From Wallemia ichthyophaga EXF-994 (taxonomy: Eukaryota > Basidiomycota > Wallemiomycetes > Wallemiales > Wallemiaceae), in assembly GCF_000400465.1 (NCBI RefSeq), contig NW_008806286.1:126762-190761 (forward strand): a DNA stretch of 64,000 bases, read 5' to 3'. The notes below the pieces were generated by a model. The model did no database searches. It was not told the origin of the DNA and worked only from the letters and a program-made list of their open reading frames with translations. Shown here piece after piece: positions 20,438 through 32,275 of the stretch (the stretch's first letter is position 1; each line of letters opens with the position of its first letter). The translations under genes were made by a program, and so were the position numbers.

Positions 20438-23400
20438 ATGTCCAACGTCATTCTCAGTGATAGCAACACGAAAACTTTAAAAGAATGGTTGGATTTCAGT
20501 GGCGCATTTGGGGATATAGATTCCCCACTAATTGATTCTGTTCTCGTCAATGATACCCGTCAACTGAAATCAACGGTACACAACTCACACAACAATCTAC
20601 CCACCAGCAACCTAATAGACGCTGTAATAGCCAGGCTATTTAAACTCAACAGAAAACCCACAAATATTCTCGCTCTCGGTTATCGAATGGCCGATGAGAA
20701 GTCTGATAGACTAAAACTCGATAGCCTCAGACCGGGTATTTCTAATTTCTACATAAACTCGAACATTTCCTGGTTCTTATCTCCTCAATGGAAGTTTCTA
20801 CATGGCGTCATTGGCGATGATCACTTCTTTGACCTCTTAACTAGCACTTGCCTCTTTTTGAAACTTGAAAACGGTTGCCTGGCGCAGGTTGCTGGCACTC
20901 CCGTATTCTACGATAACAAGTACAAGCTCAATAAGCCAGCCCCAGCTAAACCTTCCCAAATTGCCATCGCCAGACACAGACTCTTCTACGGTCGACCGCT
21001 CTTCTATTCAACAACGAACAAGGTTTACGCTATTGGTCTGCCTACTACGCGTGAGTCTTGTGTGATTCAACATGAAATCACCTAACCATCCTCAAGACGT
21101 CCTCAACAGACTCGAAGGCAAGGTAAACAACTTCACCGCCTCTCCACCCCTCTACCTTATCGCACATATATTTCCACACCAGCACAAACTGCGTAGCATG
21201 TTTGACGCTGCAAATGGCATCACCATGTCTTACAACAGATTGATGCGCGATGCAGAGATTGAAGTAGGTGAAGATTTTCACAAGGTTACATCTCACACTT
21301 CACTCCTTATAGGCCTCTAATCCACACACCCCCACGCGTCTCAAGCAAACTCAAGTCCTGTTCCAGCGCATGCTCACTCGTCATTTCAATTTGGATTACG
21401 TCTCTGTACTTAAACGTCACTGTGCGAGCAAGACTAGAGGGCGCAATATAGACATGACGCAGTACATGGATGATGATTTCGTTCACATGTCGGAGCATAT
21501 CCAAACACAAAGTCAGTTAGACAAAGACACCACCCTCGCAACGCAAATGTCCAACCAGAGTGATGTAGTACCCATACCCTATCGCCCGGACATTAAAGCT
21601 CCGCCGTCTTTCCAGGATCTTCAATGTGGGCATGGCGAGGTGAAGGCATTCGCTAAGCATGTCTTGTCAGACATTATACCTGGGGAGTTGTTCGGTTCTA
21701 CGCACAACAAGTTGAGGATATTCGATAGTGTTGACGCCTTCATCAGTATGCGCAAGTACGAGACTCTCACGCTGCACGCTCTCGTCCAAGGACTGCAGGT
21801 GAACGACTTCAAATGTTTCTATTCTGCTCATTACAAGCAGGAGAATGGGCGGAGTGAGAGGATTCCCCCAAGTGAGCAGACCAAGGTGACACAGGTTGTA
21901 CTCGAGTGGATTTACTGGATATTCGAGGATCTTCTCATACCATTGTTGAAGGTGTGTACGAGGATTTATTATATAACCCCTCTCTCCCCCTCTCTCCCTT
22001 TCTCACTATTTCGCACCCTCGCTAACGAACCCTTTCACAGAACACATTCTACGTGTCGGACTCCTCCGCGGACAGGAAACGCACGTACTACTTCAGACAC
22101 GACGACTGGCTGCGCGCCACCGCGCCGCTTCTGGAGCAGCTCTCGAGTAGCATTTTTGAGCGAGCGAGTGAGGATCTGGTGAGTGACATCTGAATTTTAT
22201 AATCGTGTAGCACTGCTCACTACTCACCACTCTCCTCTCGCACTCGCGCAGACGCACAGCTACCGCACACTGCAACCATCCTATGTCCGTCTCATGCCGA
22301 AAGAAACGGGCGTGCGACCGATAGTGAATTTGCGCAAACAGAACTGGGTCGATGATGACCGGCTTGGTCACAAAGTCGGTTACAGGCGGGGTCTATCCAT
22401 CAACCATATCCTGCGATCGGCATTCGATGTGCTCTCGTACGAACGTCTGCGCCAGCCTAACGCTATGGGTGCTAGCCTCCTCGGCGCTCAAGAGGCATTT
22501 GAGAGACTGAAGGAGTACAAGAAGCGGATTATTGGTGGTGCTGGTGAAAGTACCCATCGGAAATTTTACCTCATAAAAGCTGATATACAGTGCTGTTTTG
22601 ATACAATCGATCAACAAAAACTGCTCAATATGCTCGATGAGATAATAAAGGATGATGACTATGTTATTCTGAAACATCACACTCTCGCTCGTCACAATGA
22701 TACGTATAAGCGCACTTTCAAGAGACAGGCTGTACCGGAGTATGAAGAGGAATCGTTCATAGACTACTCGAAGAAGCTGTCCGAAAAGCTGCGCAATACC
22801 ATCATTGCTGACCAGGTAGTCCATCCGCATATAGAAAAGAATGACTTATTGAAGCTGTTAAAGGAGCACATAATGGAAAATCTGATCAAAATTAACAACC
22901 GCATCTATCGTCAAGCTACGGGTATCCCACAAGGTAGTATTTTATCCACTATACTGTGCAGTTTCTTCTACGGAATGCTTGAGCGGAATGAGATGGAATT
23001 CGTTCAGCAATCACCTTCAGCGTTGTTGTTGAGGTTTATAGATGATTTCCTGTTCATTACTACGGACAGAGAGGAAGCTCGTTACTTTCTTCAAGTATTG
23101 CGCAAAGGGTTCCCGCAATACGGTGCACATATCAGTGACCACAAGACACTGGTCAATTTTGATATCAGTTTCGACGGTGTCGAGACAATCAACCGGTGTC
23201 AGAGACCAGACGACTACTTTCCCTGGTGTGGGATACTCGTAAACTCGAAAACGCTCGACGTAAAAGCAGATTACGGCAAGACATTCGAAACGGATATACG
23301 TAATTCTTTCTCAGTTGGTGATGGGTGCAGAATCGGTGAGACAGTTGTACAGAAACTGACGCAATCTTTCCAACAGCACGCACATGCACTCTATGCTGAT

Positions 23401-23829
23401 TGCAATTTCAACTCGAGCGAGACGGTGAAGCGAAACCTATACGAAAATTACCTAGTGGCGGCTGTTAAGATGGGCGTGTTCTTGACTGACGTGTTGGACT
23501 GGAAGAGGGTGAATGTCGCGTATATTCAACGCGTCGTTGAAAATGTCGTACAGTTTGGCGTGCGATACACCCTCTTTAAAGCATCAACCAAGCAGGGCTC
23601 ATACTGTACTGTGCCGCCCAGACTTATCTACTGGCTCGGCTATAAGGCGTTTGAGAGGGTGCTCGTCAAGCTCATGTCTGATTCTTCCCTCAATAACGCC
23701 ATCAGAGCAGCATCGAGGAAGCTGCTCAGAGGTGTCGGTGCTACTGTCAACAAAGGAATCTTCAAGAGGTACCGCACTAACAGAAACCTCAACAGCATCG
23801 TCAAACACTCTTTAAATCATCTTTACTAA
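20438..23829 (+). CDS. TERT: Telomerase reverse transcriptase
   Basis: Catalytic protein of telomerase, 1,044 residues in five exons (introns 21051-21096, 21264-21312, 21952-22040 and 22179-22251). The N-terminal TEN/RNA-binding part shows PTNILALGYR and a GQ-like block DLLTSTCLFLKLENGCLAQV. The T motif is strong: PGELFGSTHNKLRIFD and LVLEWIYWIFEDLLIPLLKN, completed by FYVSDSSADRKRTYYFRHDDW across intron 3. The RT motifs follow: YVRLMPKETGVRPIVNLR (motifs 1-2), LIKADIQCCFDTID (A, near residue 625), QATGIPQGSILSTIL (B', near 742), LLLRFIDDFLFIT (C, near 780) and WCGILVNSKTLDVKADY (E). All catalytic aspartates are present, so the gene looks functional. It is separated by 17 bp from divergent SNU23. 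Confidence 0.97.
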
Positions 23830-23918
23830 CTTGATTGTTGATATTGATACAAAATACTTTTATTTGAAGATTATTCTGGAAACAGATAAAAAATTCATTT
23901 CAAAGACGTTGAAAGTAT

Positions 23919-25757
23919 TCAAGATTGTTCAGGTGTACAACTCCCTAGACAGCTGGTTAGTATGATTGCTCATGAAAACACCTTAGTACCCACAGATCCT
24001 GGCATGATAATCGCCACTACCTGTAGCTAACAACTGACCGCGTGCTGAAAGGTCAATAGAGATGACAGAGTTTTTGTGACCCTGGAGCATTAGTTGAGTC
24101 TGAGCTGTATTAGGATCCCAAAATTGTACACCGCGATCTTTGGATCCAGATACTATATATTTACCGTCGGGCGACACAGCTACAGACAAAACGTAGTCTT
24201 TGTGACCGACGAGTGTGTTTATACAGACTGCATAACCAGTCTTTTCACCGTTGATTTCATTTTTCACTGGTGGTGGATTTCCGCCATTGATTGCGGAGGT
24301 GGTCCCACTTAAATCCCATATCTTCAAAGTACGATCCAACGAGCCGGAGATTAATGACTTGCCATCAGGAGAGAAGGCGACAGAATAGACAGAGTCTTTA
24401 TGTCCTGTCAGTCTCTCCAACTGGTTGCCCGTCTTGACATCCCAAACACGAACCTTGGTGTCTAAGCTCCCAGCAGCAACCATGCGGTTGTCGGGGGAAA
24501 TAGCAACAGAGGTGACACCAGAATCAATAGGACCAGTGTCACACATAATAATATCTTGAATATCAAATGTGTGTAAGCAAGTATTAGACTCAACATCCCA
24601 CAATCTCGCAGTTTTATCGCCAGAACCAGAAGCAATAAATTTACCATCGCTGGAGAAGTCTAGGGAGTAAATTTCCTGGTTGTGACCAGTGAAAAGGGAT
24701 TTAATCTTTTTCTTTTGAATATCCCAGACTCTAATTTGTTTATCTTCAGCGCCAGTTGCAAGGAATTTAGAGTCTGGAGAGAAACAGACGGAGCGAATGT
24801 ATAAATCGCCTTTGATGGGGACGTTATCATCGACAAGAACAGAAACTTTGGCACCAGTTTTAGTGTCGTAAATTTGAGCAGTCTTGTTGCAACCAGTGGC
24901 TAAAAATTGACCATCTGTAGAGAATCTAACGCAGCAAACGACAGATTCGTGTACGAGGTTGTGTATCAAGGAAACGTCCATATTACGCTTAAGTTGAGGG
25001 TTGTAGATGGCTAACCAATCGCTACCGTCTTTTCTAAATTCGTTTGGGAATGAGTCGACGTCAGTGAAGTCAGTTTGGATTGAGTGGTTTATGGGTTTAA
25101 GAGAGTTTTGTGGGGGTTGTGGGGGGTGATCGGGGGGAGGTAGGTGATGTAGTGGTTGTGGTTGTTGCTGTGAATGCTGTTGTTGTTGTTGTTGGACAGA
25201 ATGACTTGGATAAGGTGATTGAGATCGTTTGATCGAGTGTAATTGAGTGTTTATAGGGAGTGGAGATTGAGAAGAGTGTTGAGGGTGCTGTTGGGGTTGT
25301 TGGGGTTGCTGCGGTTGTTGAAGTTGCTGCGGTTGCTGCTGTGGCTGCTGCTCACGCTGAAATTCTCGCTGTTGAAAGGGTTTCTGCTGATTAGAGAACA
25401 AAGAAGGTGGGGGAAGTTGATTTGATTTGTTTGGAGTTGGAGGTCTAGTTGAGTTATTCGAGTTTGATTGTCGATTATCCAATTCAAGTCTAAGTCTACT
25501 AATCTCCTCTTGATAGCTATTCACGATATCCGTGTGTAAGTTTTTCAAGTCAAGAAATGATTGTTTGAGTGTGTTGATTTCGTTTATTTGAGCGGATACT
25601 AGTGATTCATTAGATTAGACTATTAAATCACTTGAAAACACCCACACTTATTCTCAAATTCATCTCTCTGCTCTTTAATCATAACACCATTTGAGGAAAT
25701 GCTATCAAACTCCTGCTTGACAATGTCCAGCAGCTCTGATAGCCTTGAATTAGACAT
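23919..25757 (-). CDS. TUP1: General transcriptional corepressor Tup1
   Basis: WD40 corepressor that works with Cyc8/Ssn6. The first exon (25646-25757) encodes the start of the Tup_N tetramerisation coiled coil ([16 protein letters not shown]). After a 47-nt intron with a GTGGGT donor the helix continues ([18 protein letters not shown]), then a Pro/Gln-rich linker and seven WD40 repeats such as [21 protein letters not shown] second intron (23945-23993, GTGGGT donor) joins the last blade to a 26-nt exon. This gives HARIWSCTPEQS and so restores the ARIW found at Tup1 C termini. If it is retained the protein ends HARICGY instead. The spliced model has 580 residues and phases close without remainder. 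Confidence 0.92.
25155..25372. repeat. TUP1: Gln-codon-rich low-complexity tracts in TUP1
   Basis: Imperfect runs of CAA/CAG codons (read on the minus strand) encode Pro/Gln-rich segments between the Tup1 coiled coil and the WD40 domain. Purely trinucleotide-scale periodicity suggests slippage-prone, likely polymorphic DNA. Confidence 0.75.
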
Positions 25758-25932
25758 TGCATGTGATTGAGTCGTTGCATTCGTTGGTTGTAATTGACGG
25801 TGCTAAGTCTGTTAATTTAAATAGACAATTGAAATTTCCTAACTAACATTATAAATACTTGATGACATTAGGAATTTTTATTTTTACTGGCAATTTATGG
25901 TCGTTGGTTGTAAATTCCAAAGAGAGGCTCAA

Positions 25933-26739
25933 ATGGCTTCATCATCCAATCAATTATACTTGGCAAAGAATTACCTAAGTGGCCCTAAATCTGATGCGAT
26001 ACTTGAGAGGAATAACGTGAAGAAGAAGTCTAAGAAGAAGTCTAATAGCAATCCAACTAACCTAGTTATTCAAGAGGATGATGATGTTCTACAAGATAAT
26101 GATATTGAGCAAGATGACGTTGTCAAAGTTGAATCACATTCTAACAAGTTTAAATCATTCTCTGGTAATACCCCTGTATCCACTCCCACTACAGATGATC
26201 ATCCACACCCAGAAACCAGTAAAGGCGGTCTAAAATCAGCTAAACAAGTTAAAGCAGATAATAAAAGAGCTAAAGATAAAGAAGCTCTTGATTTCAAACT
26301 TGAAAATGATAAATTGAATAAAAACAACCAAACAATCCACAGAGACAGCTCTGGTAAAGTTATTGACTTGGATTCTCAACATAAACAACAGCAACAACAA
26401 CAAGAAGAAGCTCAACGTAAAAAGCGTCAATGGGGAAAAGGTTTAGTTCAACGTGGTATCACTAATCATCCTCAAGATAATGAATCTGATGACATAAGAG
26501 ATGTGCAAAGGTGGAACGATCCAGGTACTCAATTCATCTCTTCAAAGCCTAAAAATTATTCGAATAAGCCAGAATATAAAGGTCCACAACCACCACCTAA
26601 TAGATTCAATATTAAACCAGGTTTTAGATGGGATGGCGTTGACAGATCAAATGGCTTCGAATCAAAGCTATTCAAAGCAGAGAATAACAAGAATATTAAA
26701 TTATATAATCACAATAAATGGTCTGCAGAAGATATGTAA
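25933..26739 (+). CDS. BUD13: Pre-mRNA-splicing factor Bud13/Cwc26 (RES complex)
   Basis: RES complex component that promotes splicing and nuclear retention of unspliced mRNA. The intronless gene encodes 268 residues from the Met beginning [20 protein letters not shown], the conserved Bud13 N terminus. An upstream in-frame ATG at 25897 would add 12 residues. A long charged, Lys- and Gln-rich middle leads to the diagnostic C-terminal block [20 protein letters not shown], then GVDRSNGFE, which binds Snu17. The middle region includes a short CAA/CAG run. It is divergent from TUP1 with about 175 bp between starts. Confidence 0.95.
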   Translation: MASSSNQLYLAKNYLSGPKSDAILERNNVKKKSKKKSNSNPTNLVIQEDDDVLQDNDIEQDDVVKVESHSNKFKSFSGNTPVSTPTTDDHPHPETSKGGLKSAKQVKADNKRAKDKEALDFKLENDKLNKNNQTIHRDSSGKVIDLDSQHKQQQQQQEEAQRKKRQWGKGLVQRGITNHPQDNESDDIRDVQRWNDPGTQFISSKPKNYSNKPEYKGPQPPPNRFNIKPGFRWDGVDRSNGFESKLFKAENNKNIKLYNHNKWSAEDM

Positions 26740-26788
26740 TCTTATTTTATTCTTCTTTTTACTCTCTTTCAATTAGACGCGACATGAA

Positions 26789-29700
26789 ATGCAGAATATC
26801 GAAACAGCAGCAGCAGACACAGATACAAACCTAATTAGATCAAACTCAGACGCTACAACTATCTCAGAATCTGATTTACTCAATGATCTTGTCGACGTTA
26901 AGCAAGAACCTTCTACACAACAAAGTCCCACCAAGCAGTTACACTCTCAATTACATTCTCCCAAGCTTGAATCTTTAACGCCATCAAATGAGCTACAGAC
27001 GATCCACTCGGTCCCAGGATATCAGCATCCAGAGACAATTGGTTTCAAGGCAGATTCAGTGCCAGAATCGGTACCAGAATCAAAGCATCTTCATTTAGAA
27101 TATCAGCAACTCCCTCAATCCCAACCTCAGCGACTAGAACCTCTGCTTCCAGAAACAGGGCAACCGTCACCACAGCAGACACAACTACAACAGCCAGAAC
27201 CAACTCAGCAAGCTTCTCAAAATGCCCCTCAACAAGCCCCTCAACAAACACCTCTACAGCTATCCCTTCCTCCTCCTCTCTATCCCCACAGAAGCCTTCG
27301 TCAGCGCAATGTCAAACAAAAGAATCCCTACTCCTACGAAAACGCGCGCTATCAACGTATATTAACAAAGAATGGTTGGGAAGATGCTTTGATCAAGGAT
27401 AAAAATCAACTCATTCCCCAAGAAAACTCCAAGGATGACAACTTTGAGATTGATGGCTGGTTAGAAATGTCTGAAGCTGAAAAAAATAAGGCTTTAGAAC
27501 GGAAGCAAAAGCGCAGTCTCAAAGCGCGTCACCAACAAAACATATTAAAGTCTTACGGTGGTCCTCTACCTTCATCCTCTTCTGATGACGAGATGAACAT
27601 TTCCGCTCGACCCAATAAAAGACGCAATGTGTTATTCGACTCGAGTAGCGAGAGCAGTGATGCTAATTCGGCTGCTTCCGTAAGTAGATATCTTTGCAAT
27701 TTGCATTAATTGACTAGACACTCCTAGGACGACTTGGATTTGAAGTACAATAAAAACAACAATAGCCACCTACAAAGCAATCAACACGATCACACAAACG
27801 AACTAGACCAAGATGACGACATCCTCGACCCTCAACGTAAGGCTTTCCTCTTCAAATCCATGCCTGCCGTCTTCGCCAAGCGCGCGATAGCTGATCTAAG
27901 ATTAATGCAACAGGAAAAAGCATCTGAGCGTGTAGTAGGTCGTTCTAAAAGATCACCTACAAAGACAACTTCACCAGCTACGCGCAACGCAAATGAAGAT
28001 GAAGTGGATGACGATATGCGCCCGGGCAAGTCTAGAATTAGGATTGGTTCAGCCTCTCACCACAATCCTCTTGCATTGGGCGATGAGGAGAGTAATAGTG
28101 ACACCAACACTGACCCAGTCGTCGACACCACCAGCGACGATGATCATCTCGTAAGGATGCAGAACCAAAATGATGATATACGCAATTGGTTGGTGTCTGA
28201 CAATGAGGATTATAATGGTAATGGCTATGGTGATGGTACTACCCAAGTACAGGGTGTTGGTGGTGACTTGATCGATACGATGCTTACACGTGCTACCAAA
28301 TCAATTTACCCTCGCAAACCATTTAAACCGCATAAACCAAATCGATTATCGAACAAAAAGAGCAAAAAAGCCCAAACAACACTCACTACACCGATCAAGA
28401 AAAAGCGTCGTGTTGGCGATAAGATACCTTTCCTACCTACGGTTGGGAGAGATTTGGATGATGGATCTAGGGAAGGTTTCAAGTTCATGAGTAAAACAAC
28501 GAACAAACCACGTCGCAATTCCATACAACTAAGCCAAATTCCAAGGAAGACAAAAACAAGAACGAATGCCAACGTTAGTCATACCAGCATTAACCATAAA
28601 GTCAACAAGGCTATTACAATTGATAGTGACAATGACAATGACGATGACACAGAGGAGAAAGATATGGCTGCTATGTTTAAACCACCTGAACAACCGCACA
28701 CTCAGGCTGAAGGGTGGGCAAAAATGTCAAAGTCATCCCTCGACTTCAATATGAAGCCTCTGCCATCGTATTGCCGCTTCAGTCCCGATACAGATATAGC
28801 CAAAGGATATTTCTACAATGTCGTAAATCCTTCACCCTCACCCGCAATTATACCATTTTATGGATTCAGCTTGAAGCTGACACCGGAGATGGATCAAACA
28901 GAAGTAACTTCTGTGTCGAGTCAGATATTCGAATTTGCGCATGATGAGCTATCTAACATGGAGTTTTTGAAAAAATTTAGAGAGGCGCTAATGTTCATTA
29001 ATATGTACGCAACTCTCCTGCTAAATACTGCAAGTGGTGACGATATAGATACTTTCGTTATATCCATTCTTAGTCATGTTGATGGATTAAACAACAAGAT
29101 TAGTCATTTATCTCATGATGCTTATGTGAGTGATGATTTCATGCTTGAGATCAACTACTTTTCGGTCGAGTTTTTGTTCAGGATGGGCGAAATTGAAGTA
29201 CTTGAAGCTGCATTGATCAAGTTGATTAAACAGCTGATGGATGTTGGGCTTTTCACAGCCAGAGCTACCTCTCAATTGCAGGATGGTGACAAAGTGAAAG
29301 AGCTTGATGACCGCACACTGGAATTGTGGGTAGTATGTATTACAATGTCAAGCAAAATCAAAGATGATGGAAATATATGGACTTACCTCAATCCAACAAT
29401 CAATAAACTATTGAAACAGAGCAAACACCACCCAATTATTGAATCGGAAGTTATTTGGTACACTACCTTTAGCGTATTGATCATGTCGCAGCTCTCTATT
29501 ACTGGTCTAAGCGCATCATCGTCATCTCAAGCCCCAGAGAATTGGAGCATGATTCACTCAGCAATTGACAGAGTCAAGATTAATTTTGATTCCGATAGCT
29601 CATCGTCTGTGAGAGCAATCACGCACCGCGACAAATATATCAGGGTCATCTTCTCGAGGTGCTTCATACTCTCCAACTCATTCGATTGGGCCTTGGACAA

Positions 29701-31167
29701 TGACGCCAACATATCGATCAAGCTGTTTGATATACTCAATAAGAGGAAGTTGAAAGATCTTCTGATTGAGAATGTACACGATTTCCCATCATTTGTTAGA
29801 GAATACAACGATAGTCTCAACACCAAACTCGATAAAAGTGACACATCGTTTCATGTACTACTGAAAATGATCATGAAGTCAGTGATCAACATCAGACATA
29901 ATGAACGACTCTCAATCAAGCATGTCAACAGATTTATATCGAGAGTATCCCCGACACGTAGTGTAGCGTTATCATCAAAGTCGGTTCAAGCGTCCAACGG
30001 TGAGTTATCAATCCTGATCAATCACTACAGTCTGGTTATAGTGCTGCTTCACGTTCAGCCTACTTCAGCCAAACCTCGACTCATCCAGGCGAAGAGCCTG
30101 TGTCATTTCCAGCATGTAGATTGGGGAAGCAGGAAGGTAATAGTGCGGGCAATGATGTATATACTCATTATATACAGACATCACGCACTTGATATACAAG
30201 GTGTAATGTCGTGGTTTGCGGAATGCATACACACGTTGTTGTCTGAACTGCATAATCTCGACCGTACGCTCGCGACCGTTGACGCGAATGATAACTATAA
30301 ACGTAACGTCAATGTGAGGAATAGGAAGGAGGTTGTCGTCACGCTGCAGATGATACTCAGGTCGATTCAACACACTATCGTCACTCCGTCATTAGACAAA
30401 TCCGTGACTGCGTACCCTGATGTAAAGCTGTTGCATGCTTGTGAGTGTTGTGTTTGCTGATCATTTAATCTAACGCTTCCAACCAGCTTGGACGAGAGAT
30501 GTACTGCAATCACCGCTAGCATTAACGCAGGATATCGGCACGGAAGCGATCAAGTGTGTCGAAACATTTCTAGACATGCGTCGTGCAGCGATGCCATATA
30601 GATCAACTCAATATGCTCCTTTTCAGAACGACAACGAAGACGATGATGATGAGTTTGGCATGTTCGATTTCGATATCAATGACCCACATCTCAACAAACT
30701 GCTCGGCGCTGAGATCGAAGACGACCCCGTGCTGTCTCAAGACAAGGACGTCGCAAATATTATCAAATCCACAATATCTCCAGCTATTTATAAGTTGTTA
30801 TCTGATATTCACATTGCTGGTGAAGACGGCCACTGTCCTGCTGCTCAGCGTCCGTTTTATGTCAGGAAACTTATTGACTGTTGGGCAAGTTGTGCTCAAG
30901 TGCTCGTACAGAACGAATTGGCGGTGGGTGTTTGCGCAGTTTTATCCATACAACTACTAACTTTGGCAGGACTGGTCGACATATATCATGTACGGCGCAG
31001 AGTCGTTTAGAAGAATCTCCGATGTCGATGGACGCAAGCACGTCGGTGAATGTTTCATGCAGAACATTAAATTGCTAGACCCAGCAGCTTATACTGTGAG
31101 CAAACCCTTTACTAATTACAAAAGCTCACTCAAGCAACAGAAACTACTACCTATGTACAACAATTAG
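26789..31167 (+). CDS. MMS22: Mms22/Mus7-family replication-fork repair protein
   Basis: A large protein (1,399 residues, five exons; introns 27680-27727, 30441-30486, 30924-30969 and 31096-31134) of the Mus7/Mms22 family. In yeasts this family is the substrate-side subunit of a cullin ubiquitin ligase acting at damaged replication forks. The N-terminal third is Gln/Ser-rich and acidic. It contains NPYSYENARYQRILTKNGWE and, further on, EGWAKMSKSSLDFNMKPLPS with FSPDTDIAKGYFYNVVNPSP, the conserved entry to the Mus7 domain. The rest is helical repeat. The third intron has a GTGGGT donor. The last exon (33 nt, QQKLLPMYNN then stop) depends on an unusually short 39-nt intron and is the least certain part. 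Pairing with the cullin at 7-10 kb is an inference. Confidence 0.85.
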
Positions 31168-31389
31168 TGTATTAACTGTATCAACTGTATTTACTGTCAA
31201 AATGTAACATATCATGCACCCGTAACTTATTATAGCCATCTGTCCACGCTTCAATATACTTTATGATGTTTTCTTTGCAAATCCGATATGTAGATCTTCA
31301 TCTCATCTTTGATTGCATTTTATCGTTTAGTTATTTGCAGTCACTTCATTTCCTACAACTCTGCTCTACATCAATATTAATGATCTCAG

Positions 31390-32215
31390 TACGAGTTTCA
31401 AAGACGACAGGAGGCTTGAAGGCGAGATTCAAGAGGTTTTAATCTTTCGATTTAATTAAAATAGCTCAAATCACGCTGCAAATGACCAAATAAGTGAGAA
31501 GACGAATGCAAATATACCATATACTTGCAATTTGATGAATTTAGTAATACCATCAAATTTATTACACCTTCAGCATTACAAATACATCCTCATCTCAAGC
31601 CTCCGCTCAATATCCACGAACTTGGAATTCTGCTGTACCACCTATTTCATCCCAGATGGTGATTTACGAGTTTTGATAATCCGTGAACAAAATGTCGTGA
31701 TAGGTAGCTCTGACTGAAAGAAATATGACTATGCCATATTTAGATATCTAGTGCTTCAAATCGCGCACTACACACTGATCGGAAGCAACGGTCCGAAAAT
31801 GCTCTAGAGAACGCTATAGAATAAATAAGGAGAATTTGACACGCTCAATTGATGAAGCATAGTATTCTGACTATTATAGACTCACAATCACTCAAAAATG
31901 TCAATTATTTGGTCCTATAAAGGCGATTTACGTTTCCCGATGTGTAGCGTCCACAGGACTCAACGGTGGCTCCAGGGAAAAATATTGTTATTTCGGATTA
32001 TCACAAGCCGATTAAGTGCAATTCATGGAGAGAAAAATGGGGGTCAGCCCAACTCTGAAACCCGTGGTTTGGCTTCACCTGGTGCAACTTCGAAGTTTCA
32101 AATAATGGGGGAGTAAAGGCGTTCAAGGCTGCGTTGGAATCTTAGAAGCCAGACTAGTATGAAGGTGTATTTCTGGATCTCTAATCAATCTCCCTGCGAC
32201 TTGCCACATATAGCT
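31390..32215 (+). pseudogene. Decayed dispersed repeat, copy A (family not recognised)
   Basis: This interval lies between MMS22 and the cysteine synthase gene and has no intact long ORF. Read on the plus strand it matches the minus strand of about 59410-60200, by eye roughly 80 percent over the best 350 bp and weaker outward. The two copies share a 51-nt GT...AG segment at about 31493-31543 with matching ends, which looks like a once-spliced intron of the size normal here. A short peptide such as LISSLRSIS is common to both. The matching exon-like stretches suggest a former protein-coding unit. It looks broken, with several breaks. I cannot name the family; a host gene duplicate and a mobile element remnant are both possible. 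Confidence 0.6.
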
Positions 32216-32275
32216 GGACGAGCACAGAGCGCTGCACAACGCTAGTCAGGAGAGAAACATGTAATTTTAGGAAAA

